A stretch of 64,000 nucleotides of DNA from the NCBI GenBank assembly GCA_947579665.1, contig OX388343.1:93848254-93912253 (forward strand), read 5' to 3'. Below are positions 1 through 13,730 of the stretch, one piece after another. The translations under genes were made by a program, and so were the position numbers. Position 1 is the first letter of the stretch. Each line of letters starts with the position of its first letter. The notes under the pieces were generated by a model. The model ran no database searches. It worked only from the letters and a program-made list of their open reading frames with translations, and had not been told where the DNA came from. Origin of the DNA: Sympetrum striolatum. Lineage: Eukaryota; Arthropoda; Insecta; Odonata; Libellulidae.

Positions 1-36
1 AAAACAGCAAGAACTTTTATTAAGAAGAAGAAAGCG

Positions 37-285
37 ACATATCTAGGGTAAATCCTGCGGAACACAAAATATTATCTCCTACAGTTGATAATTGAAGGAA
101 AAATTGAAGGTAAAAGAGGAACACGACGGAGAAGAACATCTTGGATGGACAATATAAAACAATAGGCTGGATTTCCAACTGCTGACAGACTATTACACAC
201 AGCAACCAGCAGGAACGAAATGCTACATGTGATCGCCAACATCTATCAATGGATAGGCAGAAGGAGAAGAGCCTATCTATTTTAA
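37..285 (+). pseudogene. C-terminal remnant of a non-LTR retrotransposon ORF2
   Basis: Read in the frame starting at 37, this stretch resembles the region after the reverse transcriptase domain in many LINE polyproteins: an ILRNTKYYLLQLIIEG segment, then GKRGTRRRRTSWMDNI, then a basic tail ending at a TAA at 283-285. Known LINE ORF2 tails have the same order (a hydrophobic LLQLI helix, then a G-K-R-G-x-R-R-R-x-S-W-x-x-N-I block). Two in-frame stops interrupt it, one at 49-51 and one just after the DNIKQ residues, so it cannot code. No reverse transcriptase domain precedes it because the window begins here. It may continue left of base 1. The class (RTE, CR1 or Jockey) cannot be fixed from this piece. 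Confidence 0.7.
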
Positions 286-2925
286 ATTTTAAGATAGTTT
301 AACACCCCCACTATTGCGAACAGCTTATTGATATGTAGAACCATTTGAATTAAATGCTCCCGATTTCGTTATTTTGCAAAATGTACATTATCGATTTCAG
401 AGGACATCTATTGTTTGGTTGCTTACTAAACTGTTTGCCTAACAACGTTTTTAGAAGTAAATAAACATGAGACGCAGAGAACCGACCCTTCCTCAAACAT
501 GACGCGGTTCCAGATTGCCTTGTCCTCTGAGTGAGATGTTTTATAATTCTCCTGTCAAAGTCAAAACGGTAAAACGTGACTTAAGAACTAGAAGTAGTTT
601 GAGATATATCATGGATAGTTTTAATTCTTAGAACTTCATCGCCATCTTTCGATTTCAGACTTAGTAAAAATGTTTAGGCTTGGTAAAGTCATTGATACAT
701 TTTCACGGAGTTGAGTTAATTCATAAATATAACATTTGATTTAACGATATAGGTAGAGATTGTACATTTTGATTCATTTCAAGTAAATAACTAAGCTTGG
801 TCTCATTAAAATAAAAGCTGAATGTTTTATCCATATTGAAATATAAGTTTCTCTGAAGAAATAATTAGTTGGATTTAACATTTTGCCTTTCACAAATATC
901 TAAATTTGTTTAAATGTATGTCCTTTGCACTTTATCATTACTTCTTCGTTTGGATACTTTTCCGTGTTGGAAAAGGAGGGCATTCGTAACTTATTTTCTT
1001 CTTTTGGGTGAAACCTGATCGATTTTCTTAAAAGTAAATGACTCTTAAGCGTCTTTTCGAAATAATGTAAGCAATTTTTCGTAGAAACGGCATATTATCA
1101 TGTATAAATTGTAATGCGAGTCACAACACTCGCTCAAACTTTCTAATCGCGTGAAAGACTTTTCTTGTCAGAAGGACCATTTTTGACGATTTCCCTTAAA
1201 TTATCGTGAAAACACATAGTAGCTGTCCTGAAAAACAGTTGATGTCATAATGATTGACGCTCGGTTTCAGCTTATATTTGGATTTTTACCTCGTGCGTTC
1301 CTGTATTTTAAAACAGCAGTTATCCAATGCTACCGTAGGAAGCTTGGCGGTCCACACTGAAAATATTAAGGTACCTTTAATGTTAAGTAAGGCCCTTTAT
1401 AATAATAAGTATAAACCACATTAGATAAACATCTCTTTCGATAGATTTAAAATTATATAATGGGTCTTGGTTTTACCGTTTCAGAAATCATCATAATGGG
1501 GATTGGCGTTAGCAATATTTTGCTAAAATACTAATATAATGAAACTCTCAAAACTTTCATTACAAAAACCATTTACCTTCTTGCATCCTCCATTAATAGT
1601 AGCTATTTTAATGAGTATTCATATATTTAAAAATCGCTTGAATAAAAAATATCCTTTATAAAATCGATCCGTTTATGAAGCTTGGAACTAAAATATTTCT
1701 TTATCGTATAAACTGAATGGAAACTCACAGATAAGGTTCGGTGTGCACGTGTTGGTGTATCGTTGGTAGCCAAAGCACAGTACATGAGATGAGGTTGAGG
1801 CTGTAGGTAATAGCAGACACGGAAAGGATATCAAGCTATTCACCTCGAGCAGTGCATTCCTCCACTACATTCTCATCGGAAGAAAATTGGACAATCAACT
1901 AGAAAATCACATAAAAGCATGAAATTACGAGGAAACTTTCGATGCATTCTTGTATATCGACACGAATTGCATGGACATACGCGAACAATTCTTATATACT
2001 CTTGGAAATCAAGAAGGAAAGAAAATGTAATAGACCAGCGTAATCATTGCTATTTCTGTGAAACGAAGAGAATTGTAGATCAAATACCGTTCGCTGCGTA
2101 AGGAAAATATCCGAACTCAATTATTTCATAACATCAATTGATGCAGACGGAGAACATTTTACTGTAAAATTGGAAATCAATCTCAATACCAATTTCACTC
2201 TTATTGCTGTTGCGTGTTAATACCTTTCGAATATAGTTATCAGCTTCTGGGAGGGTAATTACTTCATCAATATTTCATTTAATCCCTCAAAGTTCGCGCA
2301 TTAATCCAGCGCTTCCAAGTCTTTATACACTATTTTAGACCTATATATACTTTGCTATATTTTCACTCAATCTGCATGACATGCGGGGAAATGTAGTAAT
2401 TGTAATTTTTTCAATCTCTAAGAATGCACAACACAAAAACATTGCAAGAAAAAATCATTAGTTTGCACAAAATTTTAATAAAATAAATTCCAAAGACTAA
2501 GAAAGACTTTTGCATGTGAATTTTATACGAAGAATAAATTATAATTTTCAGAATTCAACATATTTCAAACCAAGCTTATGATAAAGAAGTTCCGGATATT
2601 TATTCGAAAGCCAACCAACCCTCTCAAGTGTGTTGAAAAGTTGCCGAGACATTAGTGACTTAGATGTTTCATATGCGAAACCAAACTGGATAAAATTTAT
2701 GCATACTCATAAATAGTCCCGCTGAATTCGTTTTTGGCACAGAAGCGTATCCTTCTCACATAAATAAACGATTGTTGCTTGAGATAGAATAGCGAGGAAA
2801 ATGTAGACCTCGGATTATCATTTTAGACATAATAGCATCGTTAAATACTCTGAATGAAATAATTACAGGCCGATTTCGAGCGCCATTTTGTAGCAAACGG
2901 AGAAAGAGCTAACATTTAGAATCCG
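286..2925. other. Non-coding stretch, nothing recognised
   Basis: AT-rich sequence with only short chance open frames. No exon, RNA gene or repeat was recognised. It probably lies in the first intron of the ems-type gene, if that gene's homeobox exon is beyond the left edge. Confidence 0.4.
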
Positions 2926-2930
2926 ATGTA

Positions 2931-3007
2931 CACTCCTGGCCAAAATTAACGCAGCACCGGCCGTAAGGATCGCTAGGGAGGTGCTGCGTTAATTTTGGCC
3001 AGGAGTG
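2931..3007. mobile_element. 77-bp palindromic MITE (Tc1/mariner-like)
   Basis: Two arms, 2926-2958 and 2980-3012, are perfect reverse complements over 33 nt and flank a 21-nt loop. The arm begins CACTCCTGGCCAAAATTAAC. The palindrome reads through a TA on each side (2929-2930 and 3008-3009), which fits the TA target duplication of Tc1/mariner-type elements. The TA pair is also part of the palindrome, so the outer border is not certain. There is no coding capacity. The perfect arms suggest a recent insertion or strong foldback conservation. Confidence 0.65.
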
Positions 3008-3012
3008 TACAT

Positions 3013-6000
3013 TGTAGCACGAACTTCAAAATATGATTATTGAAATTATTAAAAAATGAAGTTGAAAATGGTATAGCTTAGGTATCTAACATTACATGGC
3101 CTGAATAATATGACTTTACCTTAAATTTGTTTTTTAAGGACTTCTTTATCAATACTGCGTGCAATAATTTGCAATCTATTTAATATAACTTTATCGGGTG
3201 AAGAAGATGAGCTCACAAATATTTGGAATACACCATTTATATAAATTTGTGGATTTTTATTACTTATGGAGTTAAATTATGATATTCAGAGATAAATAGG
3301 AAAAGCGCGAATATTATATGTAAGAATAAGAGAGACAGCCGCAAAACGATATCCGATTGGCAGACTTTCTGGACGTTAACCTGAAGTATTTTTCTCACCA
3401 AGATATGTTAGGCTCGCGTCCTCTCGGAAGTATGTTTGGTTCATTTTGTGTGACGCTCACCGACCCACAACGAAGATCCAGCAGAGCGCCTCGTCATTTT
3501 TTACTTCGCGGCTGGTGTCACGGCACGCGATATGCCTAAACACACTCAGCATGGATTTCCGTCCTCCAACTCTTCTCCTAGCGACAGACTAATTTATGCG
3601 CACAACGATGAAAGGAAGGAGAAAACAATTAGGAGAGCTTCGAAACATCGGTGGGGAATATGGGTAACTGAGATCTGATTAGGTATTTCTGCGGAATAGA
3701 GGTGAGGTAATGGATGCATCCCAGGTATTATTAGTCATTTCGTCTGTTGCATGTCGTTCCCAGAAATGCGGCCTTGCATTCATGGTTAAAAAGAGCTTAA
3801 TAGATACTACACTACTACTAGGTTTTCTATCAGAGGTAACAGTCCTGGCTGGAGGTCAAGTATGTGTAATGCTGTCGCCATCATAGCTGATGAGGATATT
3901 TATCAGGTGCTTATTTTGACAATACCACAAGGATTTAGAAGATCAGGACAAAGGCTAAAACTGATTCTTTCAGAGGAGGCTATTTTGAAAAATGCATCGA
4001 AAAACTCGCGTTAGCAGAAATCTCATAATCAAATTTTCTAAAGCCTTTAATGTTATCCTGGTAATTTTAGGGACCTATATAGTGAGCACTTAATTAGTTT
4101 AAATCCTCGTAAAATGCATCGACTGAATAATTTGTGGATAACGTCAGCTAATTTTCTGAAGAATTGGGAATGATTTCGGAATGAGATTTACTAAAATTTA
4201 TATCAATTCAAAATGGCTCACATGAGATATATGGGTATCGTACATTTACATTTCAAACACGCAACCAAAATTGTTGTATTGCAGCTTATTTGGTTGTTCT
4301 TCCACGTAATATTCGAGGCATGAAGACTATACTTCGAAAACATGCGTCTCTTTTGTAATGGTTTGGTTAATTTGTACTTTTTTTAATTCGAGGGTATGGA
4401 AAAATCTTATGAAAAAAAAACGACAATTGCTTTCAATTTTGTGCAACTTCATGAAATATTTTTAAGAATTAGCCTAGATAACTGCAGAATTTTCTTTGCG
4501 ATCACATCCTAATGCTAAGAGCCCATAAAAAATCTTGTTATTAGCGCTATCAGTTGGATAACTCTAAATATTGTGGGTATTATGGCAATACCAAAAACAT
4601 TGAGATAACAAACAAAATATGTATCTTAACTGTAACTGCGCTATATCGTTCCTCTTCACTAAACTCCGAAAGAGAGTAGCTCTCAATGAAATGGATCGGT
4701 CGTGAATCATTTCACAAATAATCAACTCTGGATGGAATGTGGCGAGAGGAGACATCGCTAGAGGGAGGCCATTGTAACAAATGTCTGAGGAAGAGAAGAA
4801 AGGATTCGTTTGTCCACAAAAAAGGCAATACGTGCCACCGTCATTAGAGTGGCCCTTAGAAGCCCCGGGCTTCCATGGATGTCCGCCGACACATTTATTT
4901 ATTTTCCTAACCGGAATCATTTCTCACTTTATATCGGGACTATGGTAAACCTTTCCTCGGTCTTGTCCCGTGTATCAATCACCTTACCCCAACAATGCCA
5001 TATTAGATCATCTCATTGAGCCAACAGAGAAGATAAGTTGAAAACAGGCATAAATATTCGGAAAAACCAGGATTAAATTTACTTTGAACCCCACTCGGAT
5101 AAACTCTGTTATTCAGTGGAATTATTACCGATAGAAATCTTCGGTAACTTAGTTTTTCTATGAGTGCGTAAAATCATGAAAACGAAAGCGTAAGTAATTA
5201 ATTTCACTGATATTTAATATTCTGCTGGCTGGTCAGTTTTCATGAATTCGAAAGCGGATCACTCTGGTTCATTTCAAGATGTTAATAACCCTCATTAAAT
5301 TTTGAATTATTCGTTTCGAATTGCTTCCATAGAGAATCCACAAGAAATAACACTCAACGAAATTCTTTCCTTCAATTAATAAATTAAAACACTGTTTTTT
5401 ATCTCTACTCCTTAAAATGATTCAACACTTTCACGAGTCGATTTTCCGTTGTTTACACACTGCATTCGCTTCTTTTAATTCCTTCGTAAAGTAACTTAAT
5501 AACTCAAACGGGGCAGAACAAGAAAATTAGCTTAATGGAGAACGATTCATTAACAACCTCCTCGCCAACTTGAAACAGATGGCAACGAATGAAAAAGACA
5601 TATAACACTTTCACCCGACCAACAGCCGACGTAAGCGAATTGCGGGACCTTTCCTCACGCCTCCACCAGCCACTTACTCTCGGCCGAAAGCAGGGAAACG
5701 CATTTGAGAAATCGAATGAGATAAAGCGGCAATGGTAACAAGATAATACGGGCAGGTTACAAGAAACCCGAATCTCTGCACCCTCTGCCACACGCTCCAA
5801 AATTTCAATCCACCGCGAGCATGGATTCGCGTGCACCCGTGTCCCCCCTCTTTCCTCCCCTCCATCCTCCACCGGTCCAACTACTCGCCGTGAGGATGTC
5901 GCGAACCCGCCGTCCGCTTGGGGAATCAGCCATCTTCAGCCGCCGCTAGCATCTCAAGGAGTGGCCGGGGACGATTAAGCTGCGACGGCGGACATTTCTC

Positions 6001-9000
6001 TCGCTTCCAAAGCCGGAGTTTCCATCCAAGTACCGCGACCATTTCTTGATATTTTCCATCACTTGGTGCTAGAATACCGTTCTAATAAGCTTGACGTACT
6101 AATCATCGCCCGATGGATTACTTTACGGCTTATGTCGCCAATTAAAATGAGCCTTTACATTCGCGCATTGGTTTTCACTGATGAAAATACGGAAAGTATC
6201 TGCTTCCATTTGTGAAATAGTAGGAATGTGAGGAATCCGCAAAGTCACGCCTTAATACAACTTGCCTGCCGTGAGTCAATCTAAGGATTGATCAGAAATG
6301 TGATACATCATTTTGGTCTTGGCAGTAATATCCGCTAACACTTTTCTCGAACAGTACGAGATAGCAGAGAAGAAATTAAATTTCATAACTTTTGCATTCT
6401 TAATTGAAAAATTTTCTATTTCACTGGAAACAAACTCGTTCGTGTCATCTGCCGAGATATTTTTCACTTATACTTTTTCTAATTTTCCTTCTTTTTTTCC
6501 CAACACTTTTACTTTAATTTTCTCTGCTATATTTTGGCACTTTCCTTTTTTGCTTTCTATAACCCCTCTTAATGTGCACCACGACTAACTTCTTTTTTTC
6601 TTTCTCTGTGAATTGTAAGCCTTTTCAGTAATGTCTTATGAATTTTCTCTCGTGATATTGGTTTATGGAAGGATTAAAGTGATTCCCCTTAGCTTATAAA
6701 CATTAGCTACATCATGCCCTGTGGTCTAGCAAGGAATTATGCATAAAAATCAATTGACTGAATCAATCATTTCTCTATGAATTGCAGGTGAATTTTCAGA
6801 GGTCTGATTAATCGTCCAGATCCGATTTATTGGTTTGTTCTGTTATATCGTCTTAACCTTAAGTGCGGTGATATCGTAAATCATGGCAAGTGATAACTGA
6901 CTAGTCATACCAACCGAGGAAACGTTTGATCAAATATCGCGTGGTAACGCTCGGTCTAGGGATTGTTTCGGAAAAGTTATGAGGTTCAGATTGAATTAAA
7001 TCATTGAAATATAAGATTTCAATAATTAATCACTCATTGCACAAGACAGATGATCGTACTAACTGAAGTAAATGGAAGTCGATAATATGCAACACTCGAT
7101 TAGTTTGAGAATGGCTGTTTGCTTCAGAAAAGCAAGACGATTGTATTGCAGTACATGTGATCGAACATGCACAGGATGATTCGGGAAAGAGTAAGGCAAC
7201 GAGAACGTGATGCGAAAAGATGACCAATGTCGTTGCGACAGATAGAGTTATAGATTGAAGATGGAGTACATCCTAGCGGAAGTTAGAAAAAAATTAATGG
7301 GAAAGGGTTTAGAGTTGGGAAGGAGTCGGATGGAGTGGAGTGAGCTAAAAATGCAGTCGTGATCTAAGAATCCAATCAAACCGACTCACAAATGAAAGAG
7401 CCGTTTTCCTCCGTCGATATTTCCTCGAATCAACTCTACGTAGCAAAATTCTCAGCTCAAGAAATAAATATTAAGGTGCGGTTTTAGTGCTTGAAATAGC
7501 AAAAAAACTATGATAGGTGATAGCAACAAGGAAGAGGAAGTTCAATCCATTGAGGATTTATCGCTCTCAATCGGGAATAACATTTGAGTTCGAAAATGCC
7601 ATCTCCGTTGTACACTTTCGCGGTGACATGTCTCGTCATTTTTGATGAGGCGCGATGGCAGTATTTATCAAGATTCTGTTTATCTTGGGGGGAGTAAGAC
7701 AGAGGTCCAAAGTACTTTTGTCCCCATAAGTAAACATCGGAGTTCAAATTGTCCATTTAATTACGAATTACATAAAATAACTCAATGTAAAAAACACAGT
7801 CGCATCATTTAGTCAAGAATAAAGAAAATTGTGAATAGTAGATCTTTCAATTAAAATGATTAATCAGTAGCCTTTCCACTATACAGAAAAATATATCATG
7901 CAATATTATCATAGACGGAAGAAGAGACTTTTCAGTTGCCATCTATCCTTAAGAAAAACATTTAACATCATCCGTGAGCATTATGTGGAAGTACTTTATA
8001 TGCGCAAAGTTATTTATTGAAGTAAAAACCTACAAATCGCGAATCTACCTTGCCTATATAAATATAAATGCCGACGCATTTTATTGAGATTTCCTTCGCA
8101 TAGACCTTTTGGGGCCGTAATACTGAGACCCTCAGCTAGCGCTTGCTCTAACTATAATTCTGCTCTAAACGTTAATGATGAACATGCGTTCTAAAATTTG
8201 AAAGAGTGTCAAACGAGATGTTGGTAGGTATGAATTGATTTGTATATGACGGTCGAATCGGGTGAGAATGGCTAAATCTGAGGGAGTTGAACGTCCGACT
8301 CTTTTGGTAGGAGAGAAAGAGGATGGGAAATTCCTCGCTCTCCTTCCCTTCGGCTCCTCCGTCCACTTTCGATTTTCGACGGAATTGGCAAATGCTCGAA
8401 AAATTCGCTCCCTAAGGCCAAAAACGGCTCGGTGGCCAAAAGAGAGTTTAAAAATCCTTACGACCGTAAGGAAACCGTTCGACTCTGCATCCGATCGTGA
8501 CCTGCGGGGGTTATAAAATCGCCTCAGAGGGAAAGATTCGTTCTTTTGTCAGCATACTTGATATCTCCGCTTGTAAATGAGAAGTCTTCTTCAGACTGAT
8601 GAAGAGCCATCCCCAATTCGGTATTCATTAATTTTACATCTAGTTCTGCTTCGAATAGGAAGCAAGTTAGAACAATAGGAATTATAATCATACATTCTTA
8701 TTTGGATGAGATTGTAATTAAATGTCTCATTTATATACAGTGATACCGCGGCCAACGAGGATAATTAGTTCTGAATCGCGTCTGTTTCCCGAAACGAAAT
8801 TTTCTATAATTTCCAGTTCTAAAATCAAGTCTGAAACGCTGCTAAATACGTATCACACTCTTAATACGTTGAGGAAATGATGTATTTAGTTTTGGTAATA
8901 TCTGAAGTTTCATCACCCTGTTATGACGGGATACATGGAGCATTGGATGAAAGAAGTTCTCTCACTATCTGGCCAGATTAATATCAATATATTAAAGCAA

Positions 9001-9946
9001 ATCTATCTTTTGACAGCGCGAGAAATGGTTATTGCTATAATTTCATATTGTGTCTCAACTTAGGGCAAAAAATGAAATTAACTAAATGTAACTAAACATC
9101 CATTGATAAATTCTGACTCATGCAGCGACTTATATCGCCTAAAATCGGAGTCGTAACTATTCTTCATTACCTCTGCTTCTAGGGAGATGTTACAGAGGTA
9201 TTCAATTAATTTTCATTTACATTTGGAAGAAAATTTAATGGCATGAACGTGGGATGTTAGTGGAGATAAAAGAGGGTGGAGGGAATGCATTGTAACACAT
9301 AGTAAGAAGGATAACACCTCTGAAGCCAATGCACTTTGCTGTCTGAGGATTCACTGTAATTTGCTCGAAATATGACTCATATCGCCGGTCGAGCTATGCA
9401 ATAACATGTCTTCGAAAAAGAATTTTTGGTGTAAATTTTAAGCAAATTAAAACTGGAGGCGAGAATTTTAGCGTATTCCCGAAAATATAGTTATAACAGT
9501 GGTACCAATTTATAAGAAGCATTTGAGAAAATTATTCCCAGTTATGTTCCCGAGCCATATTTAATTCCTCCAAATATTTATAATTCCGATCTTGACCGTT
9601 GGAAAAAGGGCTGAAAGATATCCATTCATACAAGAAAATGTCGATTTCTTCGAACCAAGACAGCATATTTTCAAATTCGCTCAAAAGATTTGGTGGTTAC
9701 TGTGCAAGTTTATTTAAAATGCCTCTCGGAAGTGAAATGTGCGGCGCGATTCATTTGGTTCTGTTAAGCAAGCGCCTTGAATGCAAGAAAACATTCTTCC
9801 AGCAACGAGTAATAAATGCATTCATTCTATGATCATTCAAAATATTGATTATACCTATTTTACAGAAGAAGAAATTAGAGTTGAGCTGTTAACGCATATC
9901 TTCGTTAAAAAAAGAGTAAACTGCAACGGAAAAAAAAGTTTTGAAG
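3013..9946. other. Non-coding stretch, nothing recognised
   Basis: No convincing exon. Slightly richer GC patches (about 5640-6010 and 8260-8520) hold open frames of 60-120 codons on one or both strands, but none has a recognisable domain, and splice-bounded reading did not extend them. Probable intronic or intergenic DNA. Confidence 0.35.
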
Positions 9947-9991
9947 TATATATATTATATATAAATTATATATATATATATATAGTATATA
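9947..9991. repeat. TA-rich low-complexity tract
   Basis: Imperfect TATATA run interrupted by short AAATT steps. Simple-sequence DNA. Confidence 0.7.
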
Positions 9992-10479
9992 AATTAAGCT
10001 TTGATGCATCCCCGAATATTCAAACTGGTGTAAATTCGTATACATGTGCGATATATGTGCATCCATTCTTGGAATATAAATCCATTAACCAGAAAAGATG
10101 AACAGGTTCTTACACCTCTACGGAGGAAATATTTTCCGTAAATATTATTCTTGTTTAGTCAACTATTGCCATATCTTCTACTTGTTAAAGCGATGCTCAC
10201 CAAAGAGATTTCAATGAGTACATATTCTGCTATAAATATCTATCAATATAACAGATTTCATCTTTACTTTTGCACACAATAATGTATCTAAATTCAAATT
10301 AAAAATCTTCCGAGTAAACTCTGGAAGTAAATTAAACTGGTTCCCAATTTAAATTTTTGATAGAAGAGGTTAGCTAATTTGCATTGAGCCTCGAATTACA
10401 ACGGTAGCCTATGCGAAATTAAAAAAAATACGACTCTTTATATTTGGGGGGAAAAAAGCAACTAATGCCTTCCGATGCA

Positions 10480-11360
10480 TTCGAATGAACGATTTTCGCG
10501 GAACGGTGCTGGAGCGGTGGTGGAATTTCTTTCATCCGATTCCCATTTGCTCCTTTTCTATTCTTTCAAATTTAGTATCTCGCGCCCATTACTCTTCAAC
10601 ACTTGCCCTCTTAATTGCGAAAATTCGTCACTCAACTGCGGTTAAACCGTTATTGTTAAATGTGACCTTCGAATCCTCTTGCCGAAGGTTTTCATTGCGA
10701 AAAAATCGACACGCCGAATTAAGTCCTCCGAGTTCAGAAATTTAATTACCGATCGGTTTCGACTCATTAACCCCTCGTTCCAAGATTTATGTTCGCTCAA
10801 AGTTTTTACAAATTGCTCGAAAGAAGAAATCGGTGATTGTGACCATAGCCTCGTCCTCCCTCCTACTAATTGTTTCGTTTCCGCCGATAATTATCCCATT
10901 CCGAGGATTATTTTCCACGAAAAGTCATCGAAATTATATCTTACCTCGTGAATTCAATCTCGTGATGGAAAATTAAGGAAAGGAAATCGGTACCGTATTC
11001 GCCCATGAGCATTTTGTTCGATTAAATATTTAATGAGAGAATCCCGAATTCGCGAAAGGCTCCTTGAAGAATCACTGTAAACATCACGGGCAAATAGAAT
11101 TAATGAGTAGATTTTTCCCAGGGAAGCATTTAGTTTTACTTTCCTCGCGCTAATCAAAACGTTCCGTCCCTTAATTTTTTATCACGACTCTTCATTTTTC
11201 TCCGCGGATTTGCCCTTTCTCTCTCACCTTTTCGAATCTCCTGACGTTATTTAATGTTCTCGGCATCGAAACCCTTCCCGACCATCCAATTTCGCGTGAT
11301 TAATATTCATTTCTCGCCTCCGTCATTAATTTCTGTTTGCTCTCGCCTTTCTACCACCAT
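10480..11360. other. TAATTA/ATTAAT-rich block, possible cis-regulatory DNA
   Basis: This block is less AT-rich than its flanks, yet the core TAAT/ATTA recurs often (for example near 10740, 11025, 11100, 11170, 11300 and 11325). Several short open frames overlap on both strands without recognisable domains. Homeodomain proteins bind TAATTA cores, and the block lies in what is probably an intron of a homeobox gene, so an enhancer is possible. This is inference only, because base composition could produce the same pattern. Confidence 0.2.
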
Positions 11361-11571
11361 AATCACTCTTGCTGTAACGACGAAATGCTAAGTTTCTGAA
11401 GCAATGTTTTTCGGTTGTCGCAGCTGTTAAGAAACCCGCATGCGGATATGATGGCTCATACAAAGAAACACTCAATGGCCACGCGATTAACGGAGATTTT
11501 AGATTATTAAAAATGAAGTTAACCCAACATTCAGCAGCGATATTATGGAACGCCATGTTAAAATGCATAAA

Positions 11572-11927
11572 TTTAGTTGTTCCATATGGATCGATTAAAT
11601 GCAAACGTAATCGAAGACTTAATCAAAGTCAATTCGGAATTGCTGATTTCCTCAATACGCGTTTTTCTACCTTTTACTTATTTGTAACCGAAGTAATGGC
11701 GTATTATTTTGTTTTATTAACTCTACTTTATATCCAAGACCTCACCTCACCAATTCTTTACAATAAATAATATTATTTATTTATTTAAACAAAAAGAAAA
11801 TTAAAGTTCCATCAGGCAAAGCCTGTAGACGAAACCCAAAATTACAATTCATAAATGTAGTTTTTCCCATATAGATCAATAAAATGCCATCTTAATAATA
11901 AACGTAATCGAAGACGATCGATCGATT
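11572..11927 (+). repeat. Local diverged duplication
   Basis: The stretch around 11572-11625 (ccatatggatcgattaaatg, then aacgtaatcgaagac) recurs in diverged form at about 11856-11927 (ccatatagatcaataaaatg, then aacgtaatcgaagac). The second copy carries a small insertion between the two blocks. No coding potential is shared. Confidence 0.5.
11645..11740 (+). repeat. Dispersed repeat, copy 1 of 2
   Basis: About 95 bp closely related to 15273-15368. Shared blocks include ttttacttatttgtaaccg, gtattattttgttt and ctctacttta. The copies are 3.6 kb apart in direct orientation. Probably a fragment of an unidentified interspersed repeat. Confidence 0.65.
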
Positions 11928-13522
11928 ATTAAAGATTCTTATGAAATTTCAAATATCCCGAATCCAGCCAATATTTTGACATTGTTTTGGAGACGGTAGC
12001 TGCGACTTGACAGATTACAAATCTTTAAGCGCTTGTCTTTAGTTTCAAAATGTTTGCTGCTCTCAAGAGCTCCAATATCTTCCGTAACTTCCCTTAATTT
12101 AGGAATGATTTCAATCATACCATAATCTAGATGTTATAAACACGGTTTCTACTTGCCTTTTCATTTCGTTTCTTTGCTATCTTCTTTACTTCGCATACTG
12201 CTCGAATGAAGAGATTATTACTAATTGCATGTCCTGCAAACCTTTCTCTGTCAACTTCACCAATTGTCTCTTCATTAAATTTCCCCAATAGATACGGGCC
12301 TGTTTTCTTTTCAATAGATATTTAATATTCATGTGGAAATTCGCAAACTGTATACTGGTTTATTCCAGTTTATCTAAGGAAAACAGCGCTCGCAGTTACA
12401 AAGCAAAAACGAGCATGTTTAATGAATACGAAACGATATTTTATAATTAATGTAATGCATTTTGTCCATTTTGAGTATGAATTGAAAGATTGAGAAAATT
12501 ATTAATAACATCTTTGGAAGAATTGCGAGAATTTAAATGATTGAAAACCATGAGATAATAAACGGAAAGTAAAATGGAGGTTCGAATAAGCTCGCCTGAT
12601 AAGTGAGAAACTTAATACATGACGTAACTGTAGTATATTTCTGTTTCGTTTTCCTATTTATAGTTCTTAGTAAGCTTTCCGTTCTTCGTAATCGCATTGA
12701 TACTCTGTTCTTATCCGTCAGAAATAGTTGCGCAGATTTCCATACTCAGTTATTTAATGCAAGCCTCCGAGTATCCCAATGATTCATCCCACACAAAACA
12801 AGCTAAACATTTCCTTCATTTTTCCTCAACTGTTTACGCCTAAATCGATTACGTCACACGCTAAAATCCTCCCCAATTCCCAACCTGCAGCGTGTAAATT
12901 AAATGGAACATTCCCAGCGAAAGGAATCATCCCCCAAACATCAACAAGGCTCCTGTGTGCTAAACCCCAAAGTGGATTCGTATTCTTCCCCTTCCGATCT
13001 GGATAAGGTCCCCCCGACGCATCATCCTCCCCTCGTAATTGAGAGCTCATCGTTTGTCTACTTAATTAGCCGAGGAGTGCGCCGCTGTGACGGAGGGCAC
13101 GACATCACGCAATAACCATTCGAATCACCCCATCTTTCCACCCCCAACAGCGCCTGCGCACTCCCTCTGCCCCCAGTTAACCCCTCGCTTAATTGCGTCT
13201 GACCCTTGGAAGGAAGCAATCACTGGTCGGAGCCGCATCGGTCCATGCTCGATTCACGGAGTCCGAAGAAATCCCATTTCTATGATCAACCGAGTTGCAA
13301 TGCTTTAGAAACCGGAAGGGGAGGACTGGAAAAGCCTGAAGTTACTCGAAATAACACAGCAGGAGTAGCCACTATTTTAGCTTCGTATCCACGGTGAACG
13401 CTTCCGAAGCTTACAATGTTTACATTAAAAAAATGCTACTTATATTTAAAAAATACTTGCTCTTAAAGATCTTAAGCATATTTTGCAAAAAGTATTCTCG
13501 GGTTTCCAACCACTTTAGCTTT
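11771..13522. other. Non-coding stretch, apart from the local duplication
   Basis: The part around 12780-13300 has higher GC and overlapping short open frames on both strands, none with recognisable domains. No exon supported. Confidence 0.3.
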
Positions 13523-13724
13523 GGTGAGATCTTTGTCGCCAACGTTCCGATAACTGACTCAGTTCAGGGTTGCTCTGAGGAGCCGTGGAGTGGGAATTGG
13601 CCGGTATATATCCTACTCTCAGCCCGGGTATATATACCGGCCGATTCCCACTACATGGCACATCAGAGTAGCCCTGAGGATTGTTACTGAGTCAGTCATC
13701 GAAACGTTGGTTACAAATGTCACC
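13523..13724. repeat. Long imperfect inverted repeat (foldback element)
   Basis: The left arm (about 13523-13613) and right arm (about 13626-13724) are reverse complements with scattered mismatches around a 12-nt loop. The inner arms carry ggccggtatatat and its complement next to an agtgggaat block. The outer arms carry actgactcagt and an aacgtt block. The hairpin is mostly paired over about 90 nt per arm. No target duplication was identified, so its class is unknown. Confidence 0.7.
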
Positions 13725-13730
13725 TGATCT

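Noticed and set aside
4564..5019. 118-codon minus frame with several Cys and His residues
   Set aside because: No spaced zinc-binding pattern, no splice context, and a competing plus-strand frame over the same bases.
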